The notes beneath the pieces were generated by a model. The model did not search any database. It worked only from the letters and a program-made list of their open reading frames with translations, and was not told where the DNA came from. The position numbers and the translations under genes are program-made. From Strongyloides papillosus (Eukaryota > Nematoda > Chromadorea > Rhabditida > Strongyloididae), in contig SRSI01000068.1 of assembly GCA_005656395.1 (NCBI GenBank), positions 1-64,000 of the forward strand: 64,000 nt of DNA. The letters run 5' to 3'. The first letter of the stretch is position 1; every line of letters begins with the position of its first letter. Below are positions 11,659 to 22,132 of the stretch, piece by piece.

Positions 11659-12499
11659 TTTGTTTATTTATTATTAGATGTACACTTCAATTGTAAAAAA
11701 TGGTTAAAGTTCTAAATTATTTTTGAATTTGGATAAATTTTAAGACTAGCAGTGATGCTTATTTTGTTCTTAGAACCTCAAAGTGTGAAAAATATAGTTA
11801 CAAATGCGGTATTAACTTATAGTTACATTCTTTGGCTTCTTGGACAAGTTAGTTCGGTATTTTTCCCGAATATTTTGAATTAACTTTAAATTAGTGTTTA
11901 ATATTTTTTTCAAGAACCAGCCTTCGGCAGCTCAGGGCTGGTCCGCGGAGCATGTTTTTTATGAAAGCATTTTTATACTAAATTATTAATCAAAATATTT
12001 TTATAAAAAATTGTTTAATTGAATTACATATTTATGGAAAAGCAAAATAATCAGAAAAGTGAAATTTAAATATAAATATATTTTAAATTTCTCCCTTAAT
12101 TATAATTTACATAAATTTAAATATAATAATGATTATATATTATGAGCATTTCTACATGCTCGATACAATTAAAATAAAATTTTTACTAGAAATATATTTT
12201 TGTAATATTCTAAATATTTTTGAGTTTGAGAATCATTTTATGGCATTTTCATCTATTGAGACTGTTTTATTAAATAAAAAAATTACCAAACAAAAGGAAA
12301 TTATTTATATCCAAAGGATGAATAAAAATGAATGTTTGAATCATTATAAATAAATATCTAATTGATTTTCCATTATATTTTTGAGATTGATATAAACGAT
12401 TTAATATCATTCTTCTATTAACTACATATTTATCTTAATTTTACAATTATAAAATAAGAAATTGCAAATAAAGTAATACCTAAAATAACTTTTATCGTT
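11659..12499. other. intergenic with a G+C-rich hairpin patch
   Basis: Nothing coding is supported. A short G+C-rich island at about 11915-11950 stands out in very A+T-rich DNA. It contains ACCAGCC and GGCTGGT, which pair around a 13-base loop, followed by the palindrome TCCGCGGA. A 74-codon frame at 12129-12353 looks random. Confidence 0.5.
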
Positions 12500-13990
12500 T
12501 TTAAGCTAAAAACTTCGTTATAGTTTCAAATTTTTATTCATACTTTGAACTATGTTCTAAATTTAGTTTTGTTTACTTTAACAAATATTAATAAGATTAA
12601 AACATTAAAAAATTTTGATTTTTACTAAAAAGAATGGTCGTCACCTTTTGGTTCATAATTTGACTAATTTTTTATTAGTCTTTTTGATATTAAATTTTCC
12701 CTTCATTTCATAAGTGTACATTTTAAATGAGCCATAAATCGAGAACTTTTATTGACTTTGAAAAGAATTATTTCTAGAACAAACTTATACAAAAAATGTT
12801 CAAAAAACTGGTATTTTTAATAGATGACTTTACTAATTTTGGTCAAAAAGTTTTAAAGCTATTTTCTCCTCTTAATTTAGAAAAAAATACATTTATTGAC
12901 TATTAAACCATAAAAATTAATCAAGTTGGGATAAAGTTAAGCTGAAGTAAAAAAATGATTTTGTTGTAAAAAATTTTTAAGAAGTGGAAAAATTGTTATT
13001 AAAATTAGTACAGCTTGTTTCGCTGATAAACTATAAACTTCGCAATACTTTCATTTTTTAAGTTATTTTTATATCTATATACGAAAAATCATTTGTACTT
13101 AGTATTTTCAAGTTTCAATTAAGTAATAGCTACCTAACTTTTTAATTTTTATTTAAAAAATGGTTACTACCATTTGGTGTATAAATTAGTCGGATTTTAA
13201 CGATTCCAATAATATTACGTTTCCCCATTACTACTCACTTGTACCTTTAAAATAAATCAAAACTTACAAAATTCCATTTACGTTTATAAAAGTTATTCGG
13301 AAGTCAAAACTACACAAAAAAGTGACTTAAAAAGTGGTGTTTTTAAAAAATAACATAGCCTATTATGAACCAATATTTTTTATGACCCTTTTCACCACTA
13401 AGTTAGAAAAAAATACCTCTAACGACTATTTAATCATAAAAATTGATCAAGTTTGAAGAAAATTATATTAATCACAAAATTAATTTTGTGGAAAAAAAGG
13501 AAAAATGTTGACATTCAAATTAAGATAACTTCTTTTGTTGTTAAGTTATAAACTTTGTTAGACCCTTATTTTTTAAGTTAGACTTAGATCTATATAAAAC
13601 ATGTTATTTTATTTATTTTTATCAAGTTACGACTAAGTTAAAGGTATTTAACTTTAAAATTTTTTTTCGAAATGGTAACTATTCTTTGGAACATAACTCG
13701 GCCAATTTTTAATAAATTCCCGTAGTATTGTGCTTCCCCTTATTCTGGTAGTTGATCTTTAAAATTGTATACAAATCATTGTCTCTTATCTATTTTGAAT
13801 TAATGTTTCCCCTGGTCAAATTTATGTTAAAAAAGGGATCAAAAAAAGGTTTTTTTTAAGAATAACTTGGCCAAATGTCGCCTAAACATTTTTGAAACTG
13901 ATCCAATCACTCTAGTTAGAAAAAAATACATCTTTTGGCTATTTACTCATAAAAATGGGTTGAATTTGAAAGGAGTTATGAGAGAAATAA
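12500..13990. repeat. degenerate tandem repeat, about 520 bp x 3
   Basis: Three diverged copies share ordered landmarks. An AAACTTCGTTATAG-like block lies near 12510, 13035 and 13550. A GGTNACTACC/TTTGG block lies near 12635, 13160 and 13673. A CCCCTTATT/TTCCC block lies near 12700, 13220 and 13735. AGAAAAAAATAC followed by ACTATT and ATAAAAAT lies near 12878, 13403 and 13918. Spacing is about 525 and 515 bp. No open frame is conserved between copies. The array ends at the left junction of duplicated block copy 2. Confidence 0.7.
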
Positions 13991-14027
13991 TTTTTTTTCT
14001 TATTTCTTTTTGTTACAGAGATTGGTC

Positions 14028-14760
14028 ACTTTCTTACTTATATTTAATTTCTTAGGATCTATTTCTTTAGTCATATTTTTGTAACCTTTATTAGTATTTC
14101 TTTTCCTTATAATTATAACACTAACAACTTCTAAGATTACAGTTGAAGATTTAATTGTTGATTGGAATGAGGATGTTAATGAACTTGTAGATGAATTGTT
14201 GTTTTATTTTTTTAATTGTAGTTTTTTTTAAAATTATAAGTCTAGCTATTAAAAATGCAGTAACAATGACGAAAATTCTCAAAATGATCCAAATATAAGA
14301 GTTTTCTTAGTTCAATTAATAATAAATTCAGTTTCTGTTATATAATTTGGCTTCTCATTTTCAGAGTTGGCATCCTTTAAGGTACATTTATATTTTGTAT
14401 TTGATAATAAATCATGAATATTATTTACTTCTATAAAATGCTCCGTTGATTCATCAAACATTGATAATGATAAATAAATATGTTCATAAAAATTATTAAA
14501 TAACTTATGTTTAATTTCATTAGGAACTGCATGACAACCAATTGGAGCATTTTTTCTTTCTCTCTTGTCAACTACATAAACACCTATTTTACCAAAATTG
14601 TTGTCTATTTTATTTCTAAATTCTTGAACAATACCTTTAATTTTTAAACGTAGTGTTGTATTTAAAGACGGTATTTTACATTTAGGTTTATTATTAATTG
14701 CATATCCAATATTTCTTTCAATATCCGAAAAGTTGCTAGAAGAATCCTTATTATCTACAT
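14028..14760 (-). pseudogene. decayed 3' half of a glycoprotein paralogue, copy 2
   Basis: This is the second copy of the fragment at 5240-6030. About 150 codons, from the CKIPSLN block to TETEF, remain open and clearly homologous to residues about 370-500 of the intact protein at 1703-3850. There is no N-terminal half and no ATG near the 5' edge. The frame ends at the same TGA as in copy 1, where the intact gene has Leu in INLTGEN. The membrane segment that follows is shifted into another frame. The shared stop shows that the fragment was already dead before the block was duplicated. Confidence 0.78.
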
Positions 14761-14953
14761 AATGTAATTAAAGATTATAGAGGCTTAGTAAATTTTTAAT
14801 TATTTGTTTCACTTTTTTTGAATATATTTTTTCTATGGTAAATTTATTAAATTCACATAGTATTGTTTTAGAAATAAGTAATACATTTTTCTTAAGAAAT
14901 TTTATTTAAATATATAAATAATTTTAAAATTAAATAAAGTATTAAAATCATAC

Positions 14954-16408
14954 TTAACATGAACATAATTGTCCAACAGTTCCCCATGCTCCAAGTTGGA
15001 TTGAATGGATGTGTTCTTCTCTGTAGTAGTAGAATGCAACATAGGCATTGATGTCAGCAATTATAGCAGTAACTTTAGCTTCTTCAGTCATTGTTGTTGA
15101 GATGACATAGTTGGCGTAAATCTTGTCACAGAATGTCTTCCAGTTGGCTTTTTCGATGGCAGCCCATGTTGACCATGAAGTCATTGCAGAGGTGTAGAGG
15201 ATTGATTGAGTTCCAACAACTTGGAGAACAACAGATGAAGCAGTAGAACAGTCTCCAGTAACTGGAACAGTTGTTGGGGCTTCTGTTGTGGCGGCTTCAG
15301 TTGTAGCAACTTCGGTAGTGACTTCTGGGAAAGTAAGGAAATCTTCTGGCCAGCATTCTTGGGATTCTCCGAAAGCAAACATAGCAATGAAATCACCAAA
15401 AGTACCGAATTCGGCAGAAATTTCAAAGGATAAAATTGTTTCTTGCAAGTAGCCAAAAGTTTTGATAAATTGGCGGTATTGATAAGAGATAGCTTTGATT
15501 TGTTCAGCATATGTAAGAGTATCATTGGCAATGATAACTGAGAATTTATCAAAAAGAATTTTCAAGTATCCTTTATTTGAAGTAGAAATTGTATATTTTG
15601 AATCGGATAAGCATGAGTATAAAGCAGAGACAAATTCACATTTTGGTTTTCCTTTGAAGAGTTTCTTGATTTCTTTCATTCTGTAGTATTGGACAGAGAT
15701 TTCTTGGAGCATGTAGATTGATCCGAAGGTTCCGATTTCAAGTTCAAGGAATTCTTCTTTTAAGTCTGGGAATTCAGCAGATATTTGAAGGATTAATTCA
15801 TAAATAAGGGCATATTTCTCAGATTCAGAATATTCAGTTGATTCCAAGATAAGAGTTAATTGTGAAATGTAAACTTCAAAGGCAGCTGGATTTGGGCATT
15901 TTGATTTGAATTGTAAGAAAGCTTCAATAAGGTCGAATTTACCGGATTCGTTTACGATTAAACATCCATTGAATTTGTCAGCAGAAAGGTAAACTCCAAC
16001 TTGGATAAGATCGTAGAATGTTCCCCATGATCCAATGGACAAGAATTGGCATTGTTTATAGAATACTGGATATTTCAAGAAGAATTTTTTAAGCTTGAAT
16101 GATGAGTACATAACAATTTCAAGAGAAGTGTAATTCTCAGAAGCGAATAATCCTTCAAGTTCAATGATGAATTCTTCAAAGATAATTTTATCTTGTCCAG
16201 TGAAAGTTATAGATACATTGAACAATGCTTCAATTAAAAGTGGTTTTCCAGAATCTCCAGTCTCATCAACAACATCTCCAGCACATTCCTTTTTCTTCTT
16301 CAAATCCTTTGCCTCACTAGATTCAGAAGAACCACTGCCGCTGCCACTATCACAATAAATTGTGGAGACAGTTAAACCCAAAATAGCCAAAAGAAGTAAT
16401 TTTTGCAT
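14954..16408 (-). CDS. secreted four-repeat protein, copy 2
   Basis: The protein is 484 residues, the same length as copy 1, differing at about 15 positions. Examples are Phe154 to Ser, Thr254 to Lys in FKGTPKC, Val319 to Gly and Thr474 to Ala in the last signature (GAWGT). The signal peptide, Ser-Gly tract, four G-x-W/F-G repeats and Thr-rich linker are all kept, and no frame damage is seen. Changes are spread out, so both copies are probably under constraint. Its TATA equivalent has a base change (see 16445-16453), so it may be expressed differently from copy 1. Confidence 0.84.
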   Translation of the reverse strand: MQKLLLLAILGLTVSTIYCDSGSGSGSSESSEAKDLKKKKECAGDVVDETGDSGKPLLIEALFNVSITFTGQDKIIFEEFIIELEGLFASENYTSLEIVMYSSFKLKKFFLKYPVFYKQCQFLSIGSWGTFYDLIQVGVYLSADKFNGCLIVNESGKFDLIEAFLQFKSKCPNPAAFEVYISQLTLILESTEYSESEKYALIYELILQISAEFPDLKEEFLELEIGTFGSIYMLQEISVQYYRMKEIKKLFKGKPKCEFVSALYSCLSDSKYTISTSNKGYLKILFDKFSVIIANDTLTYAEQIKAISYQYRQFIKTFGYLQETILSFEISAEFGTFGDFIAMFAFGESQECWPEDFLTFPEVTTEVATTEAATTEAPTTVPVTGDCSTASSVVLQVVGTQSILYTSAMTSWSTWAAIEKANWKTFCDKIYANYVISTTMTEEAKVTAIIADINAYVAFYYYREEHIHSIQLGAWGTVGQLCSC

Positions 16409-16444
16409 TGAAATAATTGCTTATGATAAAAGTTAAAAATTTTT

Positions 16445-16453
16445 CTTTTTGTA
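16445..16453 (-). promoter_or_regulatory. altered TATA box of the four-repeat gene, copy 2
   Basis: At the position equivalent to 7743-7751 the reverse strand reads TACAAAAAG instead of TATAAAAAG, a T-to-C change in the third base of the box. Flanking bases are identical. Confidence 0.5.
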
Positions 16454-17719
16454 TGCTTCTAAGGCACGATCATTGTTTATTGGTAAGCAGTTTAGCATAA
16501 ATTAATGGAAAGTTAAAACTTTTTAATAAAAATCACTAATCCTTTGACATTATGAATATTTTAAATTTTAATCGTTGTTCTATCAATTATTATCAAATTT
16601 TGTTTGTTTCATTAAAATCCTCTTTGGATTAGATTAAACCTTTTATTTAATTGTTAAAATTTAAATAATTTTAATTCTAAAACTGTATAAAATCATTCTT
16701 TAAAAAAGAATATTCTGGTAATGATATACAAAGAAGTTAATTATAATTTTAGATTTTGATGGTTTAATGCATGAAAGTTCATTTGAATTTAAGAAAATAA
16801 AGTTTCAAGGATTAGTTGATGTGATATTAAAATTGTTTTATAATGTTATTCCAAAATTTTTAATTTAAGAATTGCACTTTATTTTCAAACAATTGTTATA
16901 TTTTCGTACTTCACAATATCTTAAAATTTATAAAGAAATTCTCTATAAGCTTGATTCATTTATTTTTTGTGTTTCTACATATTAAATGTTTGTATATGAA
17001 ATTATAAACTTGAAATTTTATATAATTATTAATTTTTCATATTAACTTTATATTAAATATAAAACTTATTTATCATAAATTAAAAACAACACGTTATCGT
17101 CAACATAGATTTTTTTCCGTTGAACAAACAAAAAATAGTTATTTAATCAATATTAAAAGTAAGCACTTTTTACAACAACGTTATAAAGATAAATTAAATA
17201 TAACTTTATTTTACACGCAGAAAAAATAATACAAAAATATATTATTTTTCTCAAGAATTGTCCTTCATATTCATATTTCTTCTATATAATAATTTCTATA
17301 AATCACATATTTTCAAAAAAATAACAGATATTTATAGATATCTCTGCATACTTCACAAGGGATAAAATATTGAAGGTGTAGACCAAAATCACAATATTTA
17401 ATTATTAAAGTTATAATTTTTGGAGGTAAAGTTTTATTCAGCAAAACGTTTTTTTTTCTTCGTCAATTTCCCCAAATATTAGAAACATCTTGTGTTATGC
17501 AATTTTATCATATGACATAATCTATTTTTTTTTCAACCTGAACAAAAAATTTTATGAAGTCTTTTAGAAATATTTTTAATTTGTTTAAATTTATATTATT
17601 TTTCATATCATAACTGAATGTTTCTAGCAATTATTCAATTTGAATGCATTTATAATTCTAATGATAAGAGTTTAAAAACTTTTTATCACTCTTCTTTATT
17701 ATAATTATCTTTTTTTTAG
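16454..17719. other. intergenic
   Basis: The part up to 17267 is the duplicated upstream flank of the four-repeat gene. The rest is A+T-rich and ends in a pyrimidine tract plus AG (17711-17719), a likely spliced-leader acceptor for the next gene. Confidence 0.5.
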
Positions 17720-17727
17720 GTTTAAAC

Positions 17728-18381
17728 ATGACGACTGTCATAATTCAACTTATTGAAAACAATATAACAAAACTTGTAGAAAGTAGAGAGAATGTCATGT
17801 ACTCCAATATTCTATCTGTATATGAATCTTTAGTTCAACCACATTTACATATTGGTAATTCCAATCTTTTATTTATAAATAGTAAGGGTGATGTTTTTCA
17901 AATATATAGTTATAATTCATTCTGGGCATACATTGATATGGAATACCCAAATGCCAAAGATAATATTTATCAAGTTCCACTAATTGTTATATCAGTTATT
18001 GTTAATAATCCAACAATTTCATATGATGGTAATTTGCCATTACGTAATAATATTACTTGTGATGTTTGTGATAATACAATAACTGGTAGTCATTATAAAT
18101 GTTCAACATGCTATGATTATGATCTTTGCCAAAATTGTGAAAATCTTAACAGCCATAATCCGTCACATATAATGTTAAGATTTTTACGTCCAAATAATAA
18201 TGCTAATGAAGCACTTTTAAAGAATTTTAATGAACTTAAGATAGAAAACGAGATGCCTAAAGAAGGTAGTAATAATACTAATTTCCAAAGTTCATCTGAT
18301 ATCAGTAATGAAACAAATATTTATTATGAAAGTTTTGAGAATGATATGAGTTCTGCTCGTTCACTTCTTTTGTTATTCTAA
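17728..18381 (+). CDS. ZZ-type zinc-finger protein, SQSTM1/p62-like
   Basis: The protein is 217 residues. An intact ZZ finger has all eight zinc ligands with classic spacing: C111-x2-C114, C125-x2-C128, C134-x2-C137, H143-x3-H147. Residues 1-95 look like a divergent PB1-type fold: a beta start (TTVIIQLIE), then FINSKGDVFQIYS, then an acidic YPNAKDNIYQ stretch. This order matches the N-terminal half of p62/SQST-1, a selective-autophagy adaptor. The C-terminal 65 residues are polar and low complexity. I see no convincing LC3-interaction motif and no UBA domain, so cargo binding through ubiquitin is not supported. TTTTTTTAG at 17711-17719 just before the ATG suggests trans-splicing. The gene is single-exon, and a missed 3' exon is possible. 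Confidence 0.72.
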   Translation: MTTVIIQLIENNITKLVESRENVMYSNILSVYESLVQPHLHIGNSNLLFINSKGDVFQIYSYNSFWAYIDMEYPNAKDNIYQVPLIVISVIVNNPTISYDGNLPLRNNITCDVCDNTITGSHYKCSTCYDYDLCQNCENLNSHNPSHIMLRFLRPNNNANEALLKNFNELKIENEMPKEGSNNTNFQSSSDISNETNIYYESFENDMSSARSLLLLF

Positions 18382-20027
18382 TCAAACACTGAATTTAATT
18401 TCCCCTTATTTGGTGGCAATATAAATTCTTAATAATCTATAAATTGCTTCATCAAATCTAGAGAATATTTTTATAACAATATTTGGATTATCTTTATACA
18501 CAATACTAACAATTTAATTAGAATTTTTTTTCTTTATTTTATATATAATAACTGGTTCAACTTTTTATCAGTAATGAAAATTACAAATTTTCAATAGATG
18601 AATGCTAAAAAATTTAAAGATGAGAATAGACAAATAACTGAATCAAAAATCGAAATTTCTGATAAATTGAATATACTTTTATATTGTATTCGATTTATGC
18701 GCACATAAGAGGAAAAAAATAAATTATGGATATATTATTATCAACTCACCTGTCATAAAAGTAGCTTCTCTTTGGGCGTTTAAATATTTTTCACCTTTAA
18801 TAAAATCTTTTCTGTAATCCATTGTTTTTTGAGTTAATTAGATTTTTTTTGCTAAAACGAAAATACTTTATTTCTTAACATTCGTAATGCTGTAAAAATT
18901 ATTTTGTTCTAAAAAAATTTGTATAATCATTATACCATTTGAAGCATTATTAACACTGTATATGAAATTTGTTAACCTCACATATAATCCCCTCTAAATG
19001 TTAATCTCTCCTGAGTATTGTTGTAACAAAAACCTTCTGTAAATGCCAAAAAATAACGACTTTTCTATGTTTGTGGGATATTCAGCTATTTAACGGACAA
19101 TAATGAAACACAAATACAAGACTTATATACCTATGTGTTAAATGTTTTACTAAATTGCAGGGAGTTCACTGATTCAAAAAAATATTCATTTATGGCATTT
19201 TGAGATAAAATACCTTTCCTTAGGAGTTATATCCTTAATTTTTTTAAATTCTGGTAGCCCATCTATATACCTATCACTGTATAAATTTTCAGTTATTAAA
19301 TCCAAAGTCTAGAAAGTCAAAAACTCTAACGTTGCATTTTTGTTGCATGAATACGTTGAACAAACATTATAAAATTAAATAAAAACGGAGAAAGGCATTT
19401 GACAATATATTTTATTGATATCTAGAAGGTTTTTTTTTCAATTTTTTTTACCCTTGAAGCGATGTACTTTCATCTATTTTATAGAGAGAAAAGGTGTATT
19501 TTCTACTGTTTTATCAAAAACATAGTAGAAAGGAAAATTACAAGATAAAACAGAAAGCTATTTAGGATAACAAGTAGATATTATTCAGTGACATATAAAA
19601 TTACAAATGAAAAATGTTTCATCGGTGCTGAATTTTGATAAAACTTTTCCCTATTTGTTTTAACTACTATAAGAAGAAATATGTATTTGACCAATGGAAG
19701 GCAGCAAGTAAAGGTAATTTGATTTTTAGAAGAGAAAACTCTTTAAAAAAGTAATTCGGAGAAAGAAAATAATCTACATTTACTGTTTTTGTTTTATCAT
19801 ATCCTGATAATAATTTATTGATATGATAAGTTCTGCAATATCAGAATAATAATGAGAAATACATTAAAAAAATCAATGTTATATTGGAGAATAATTCATT
19901 TTAAGTATTTATCTATATATACTTGATAGTATATTTTTATGGAAAAATTACAATAAAATAAAAAAAACTAATTTATTAGGTATTTTAATTAACCAATCAT
20001 TCATTCTCTTCTTTTTTCTGAGATAAT
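18382..20027. other. intergenic; paralogue of the flank of the third MATH-BTB gene
   Basis: About 18540-19320 matches 25330-26123 and then 27657-27870 in the same order, so it preserves the unoccupied form of the site where the element at 26124-27656 inserted. About 19440-20027 matches the 3' flanks of the other two MATH-BTB genes (21480-22132 and 23560-24125). No gene is seen. Confidence 0.6.
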
Positions 20028-21153
20028 TCATATTGGAACTATATTCATTGATTTTAGAAATAAGCCTTCAATTAATAGTGGATGCGCAATAACAAATTCC
20101 TTCCACTCCTTAGTTTTTACTATACATCCTAAATTTTCAAGTATGAGTTCTTGGCAAACTTTTTTCAACATTTTAATAGAATACTTTTCAGACAATGAAT
20201 AACGTTCACAAATATTTTCAATAGTTAAACTACTACACAAATAGTGTTTTACAATCTTTTCTAATTCGTATAACTTATATCTAATTGCAATTTCCAACAT
20301 TTCATTAGCCACATTTTGTATGTCCGAAACTTCATCTGTGTAGATGTAGTTTAACATTTCTTTCAGGGATTCAACATGGAAATCTTTTATCTCAATGACA
20401 TCTGTTTGAGAATTTTCAAGTGTACCATTGAAGATGTCGTAAAAAACACTTGACCGAGCAGCAAGTACAGCTTTATGGACTTTAATGTTACTATTCCCGA
20501 CTTTTATGGTGCAATCAGAAAGTAGTGACGAATCAAGCATATATCTAAAGTCATATGATAATCTCGATTGGCGGGGCACCATTCCATCTATCAACATTCT
20601 TCGAAATTGATAATTCAAAGATTTACCAACAACAGATAACTCACATATTATTGTCAATTTACCATCATTCAATAAACCATTCGATTTGTCCATTAAGAAG
20701 TCCTTCTTAACAAATTTTGGAAATCCCAAACCTTCATTCTTAATAAATTCTTTAGACATATGACTATCACTAACGTTTTTCTTCTTTTCCTTGTCACATA
20801 GAATAGAAAATCTATACTTTGCTTCCGCCTTGTCTGGCTTTAACAACACTAGAGAAACTGATACATAATCCTTCGACTCTTCTGTTTGACCATTAGGGTA
20901 TATGTTTAAATACCATTCCGATGTATCTTTCCATCCCGTTACAAAAGTCCCTGATTTAATTCCTTCACCCGTATTTCGACGATTAAATGAAAATTGTTGT
21001 ATTGGAAATGCATAATTGAATTTGGTAACATTTGTAAGGATGTCACATGAAGCATCTAAAACGATATTTTAAAGTTAGTGATAACAATAATGTTATGACA
21101 AATGACTTACCATTGGATATGTTATTCCACCTTCTTTTAGGTTGCCTATCCAT
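20028..21153 (-). CDS. MATH-BTB protein 1 (CUL3 adaptor type)
   Basis: Two exons on the reverse strand, 21153-21111 and 21055-20028. The 55-nt intron is GTAAGT...TTTTAG, and the spliced protein is 356 residues. The in-exon ATG at 20849 is internal: the frame continues upstream through the front of the MATH domain (SGTFVTGWKD, WYLNIYPNG, KDYVSVSLVLL). The order is MATH (about 20-155), then BTB (about 188-288, with SDCTIKVG, VHKAVLAARSSVF and YIYTDEV), then a helical BACK-like tail. This is the SPOP/MEL-26 architecture. By family it binds substrates through MATH and CUL3 through BTB for ubiquitination. First of three tandem paralogues about 2.0-2.1 kb apart. Confidence 0.86.
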
Positions 21154-22132
21154 GGGTTGAATTCTAATTACCGAAAAAAGTTTCACTATAAATATGGAAA
21201 AAAAATGTAAACATTAAACAATATATCAACTTACATTTTTTTTTAAACTTAAGTATTCTTCGAATAGTTTAAATTCGGTAGATTAATCAAAGCTAAACCT
21301 GAAATTAACTACTCATTAATAGTAGAAAGCAAAAATAAAGTCTTTAAAAAAAGCGACAAAATAAACTAACTTAAGCAATAAAACAAATTGTGTTTAAACT
21401 AAAACACTAGATTTGCATACAAACAAGTTTTGGAAAATCGCTATCAAATTGTGAAATAATTACTGATAGAAGTCTTTCGGCAAACAATTTAACAGTGAAA
21501 ACAATGTATCTGATGAAATATCATACCTATATCAACATTTTTTAAGTACATTTCTATCTCCCTTGGCAATGTGCATTCGTTTATGTTCAAAGAAACAAAG
21601 ATCATATTTCTACAATTTCAAGACCTTTATTGAGAAAATAAAAAGCAGTCCGAGTTAAAGAAAAACTAATTTGAATTAACTAATTGGTATTTTCCAATAA
21701 CGCATAAACTTCTTAAAAAAGTGTCACCTTGGTGCTATGATTTTGATGGAATTTTCTACAATCGTTTTAATTATCATGAGAATAGATATATATTTGAGCA
21801 ATTGAATGCACCAGATGATGGTAATCTGATTTCTAAAAAGACGAGAACTCCTAAAATAATATTTCGAAGAAGGAAAATAATCCAACATATAAATTTACGG
21901 ATTATGCCTTTAAAATCTCTATATTATTTTCATGATATGATAAACTGAATAATTTTAGAGTAGTAATGAGAAATTGTCTTAGAAGCTTTTATACTATATC
22001 AAAAAAGAATTCTTAAGAGTTTTTTTTGTTTTGTATACAATTTTTTATTGACATATATTAATTTAAAAGTTATAATAAAAAAAAATTAACTTATTAGATA
22101 CCTCAATTATCCATTAATTCTGCTCCTTCTTC
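21154..22132. other. intergenic between MATH-BTB genes 1 and 2
   Basis: The right half shares blocks with 19440-20027 and 23560-24125 (the 3' flanks of the paralogues), for example AATAGATATATATTTGAGCA near 21780. A 75-codon frame at 21721-21948 lacks an ATG and is not kept in the other flanks. Confidence 0.5.

Larger units (their letters stand above)
14028..17267. repeat. segmental duplication, copy 2 (about 3.24 kb)
   Basis: Partner of 5325-8573, in the same orientation. The coding part is nearly identical, while the flanks have accumulated small indels, for example around 16650 versus 7950. Confidence 0.85.

Noticed and set aside
12129..12353. 74-codon open frame
   Set aside because: A+T-rich, low-information translation with no signal peptide, motif or paralogue; it looks random.
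13867..14055. 62-codon frame across the repeat and duplication junction
   Set aside because: It starts in the degenerate 520-bp repeat and ends in pseudogene DNA, so its content is an accident of the junction.
18750..18822. Exon-like stretch on the minus strand (ATG at 18822, donor GTGAGT at 18749)
   Set aside because: It lies in the repeated flank matching about 25470-25530, where neither the ATG nor the donor is kept, and I found no downstream exon in frame.
21721..21948. 75-codon frame between MATH-BTB genes 1 and 2
   Set aside because: It begins with GTG, and the homologous flanks at about 19620 and 23750 have stops and no matching protein.
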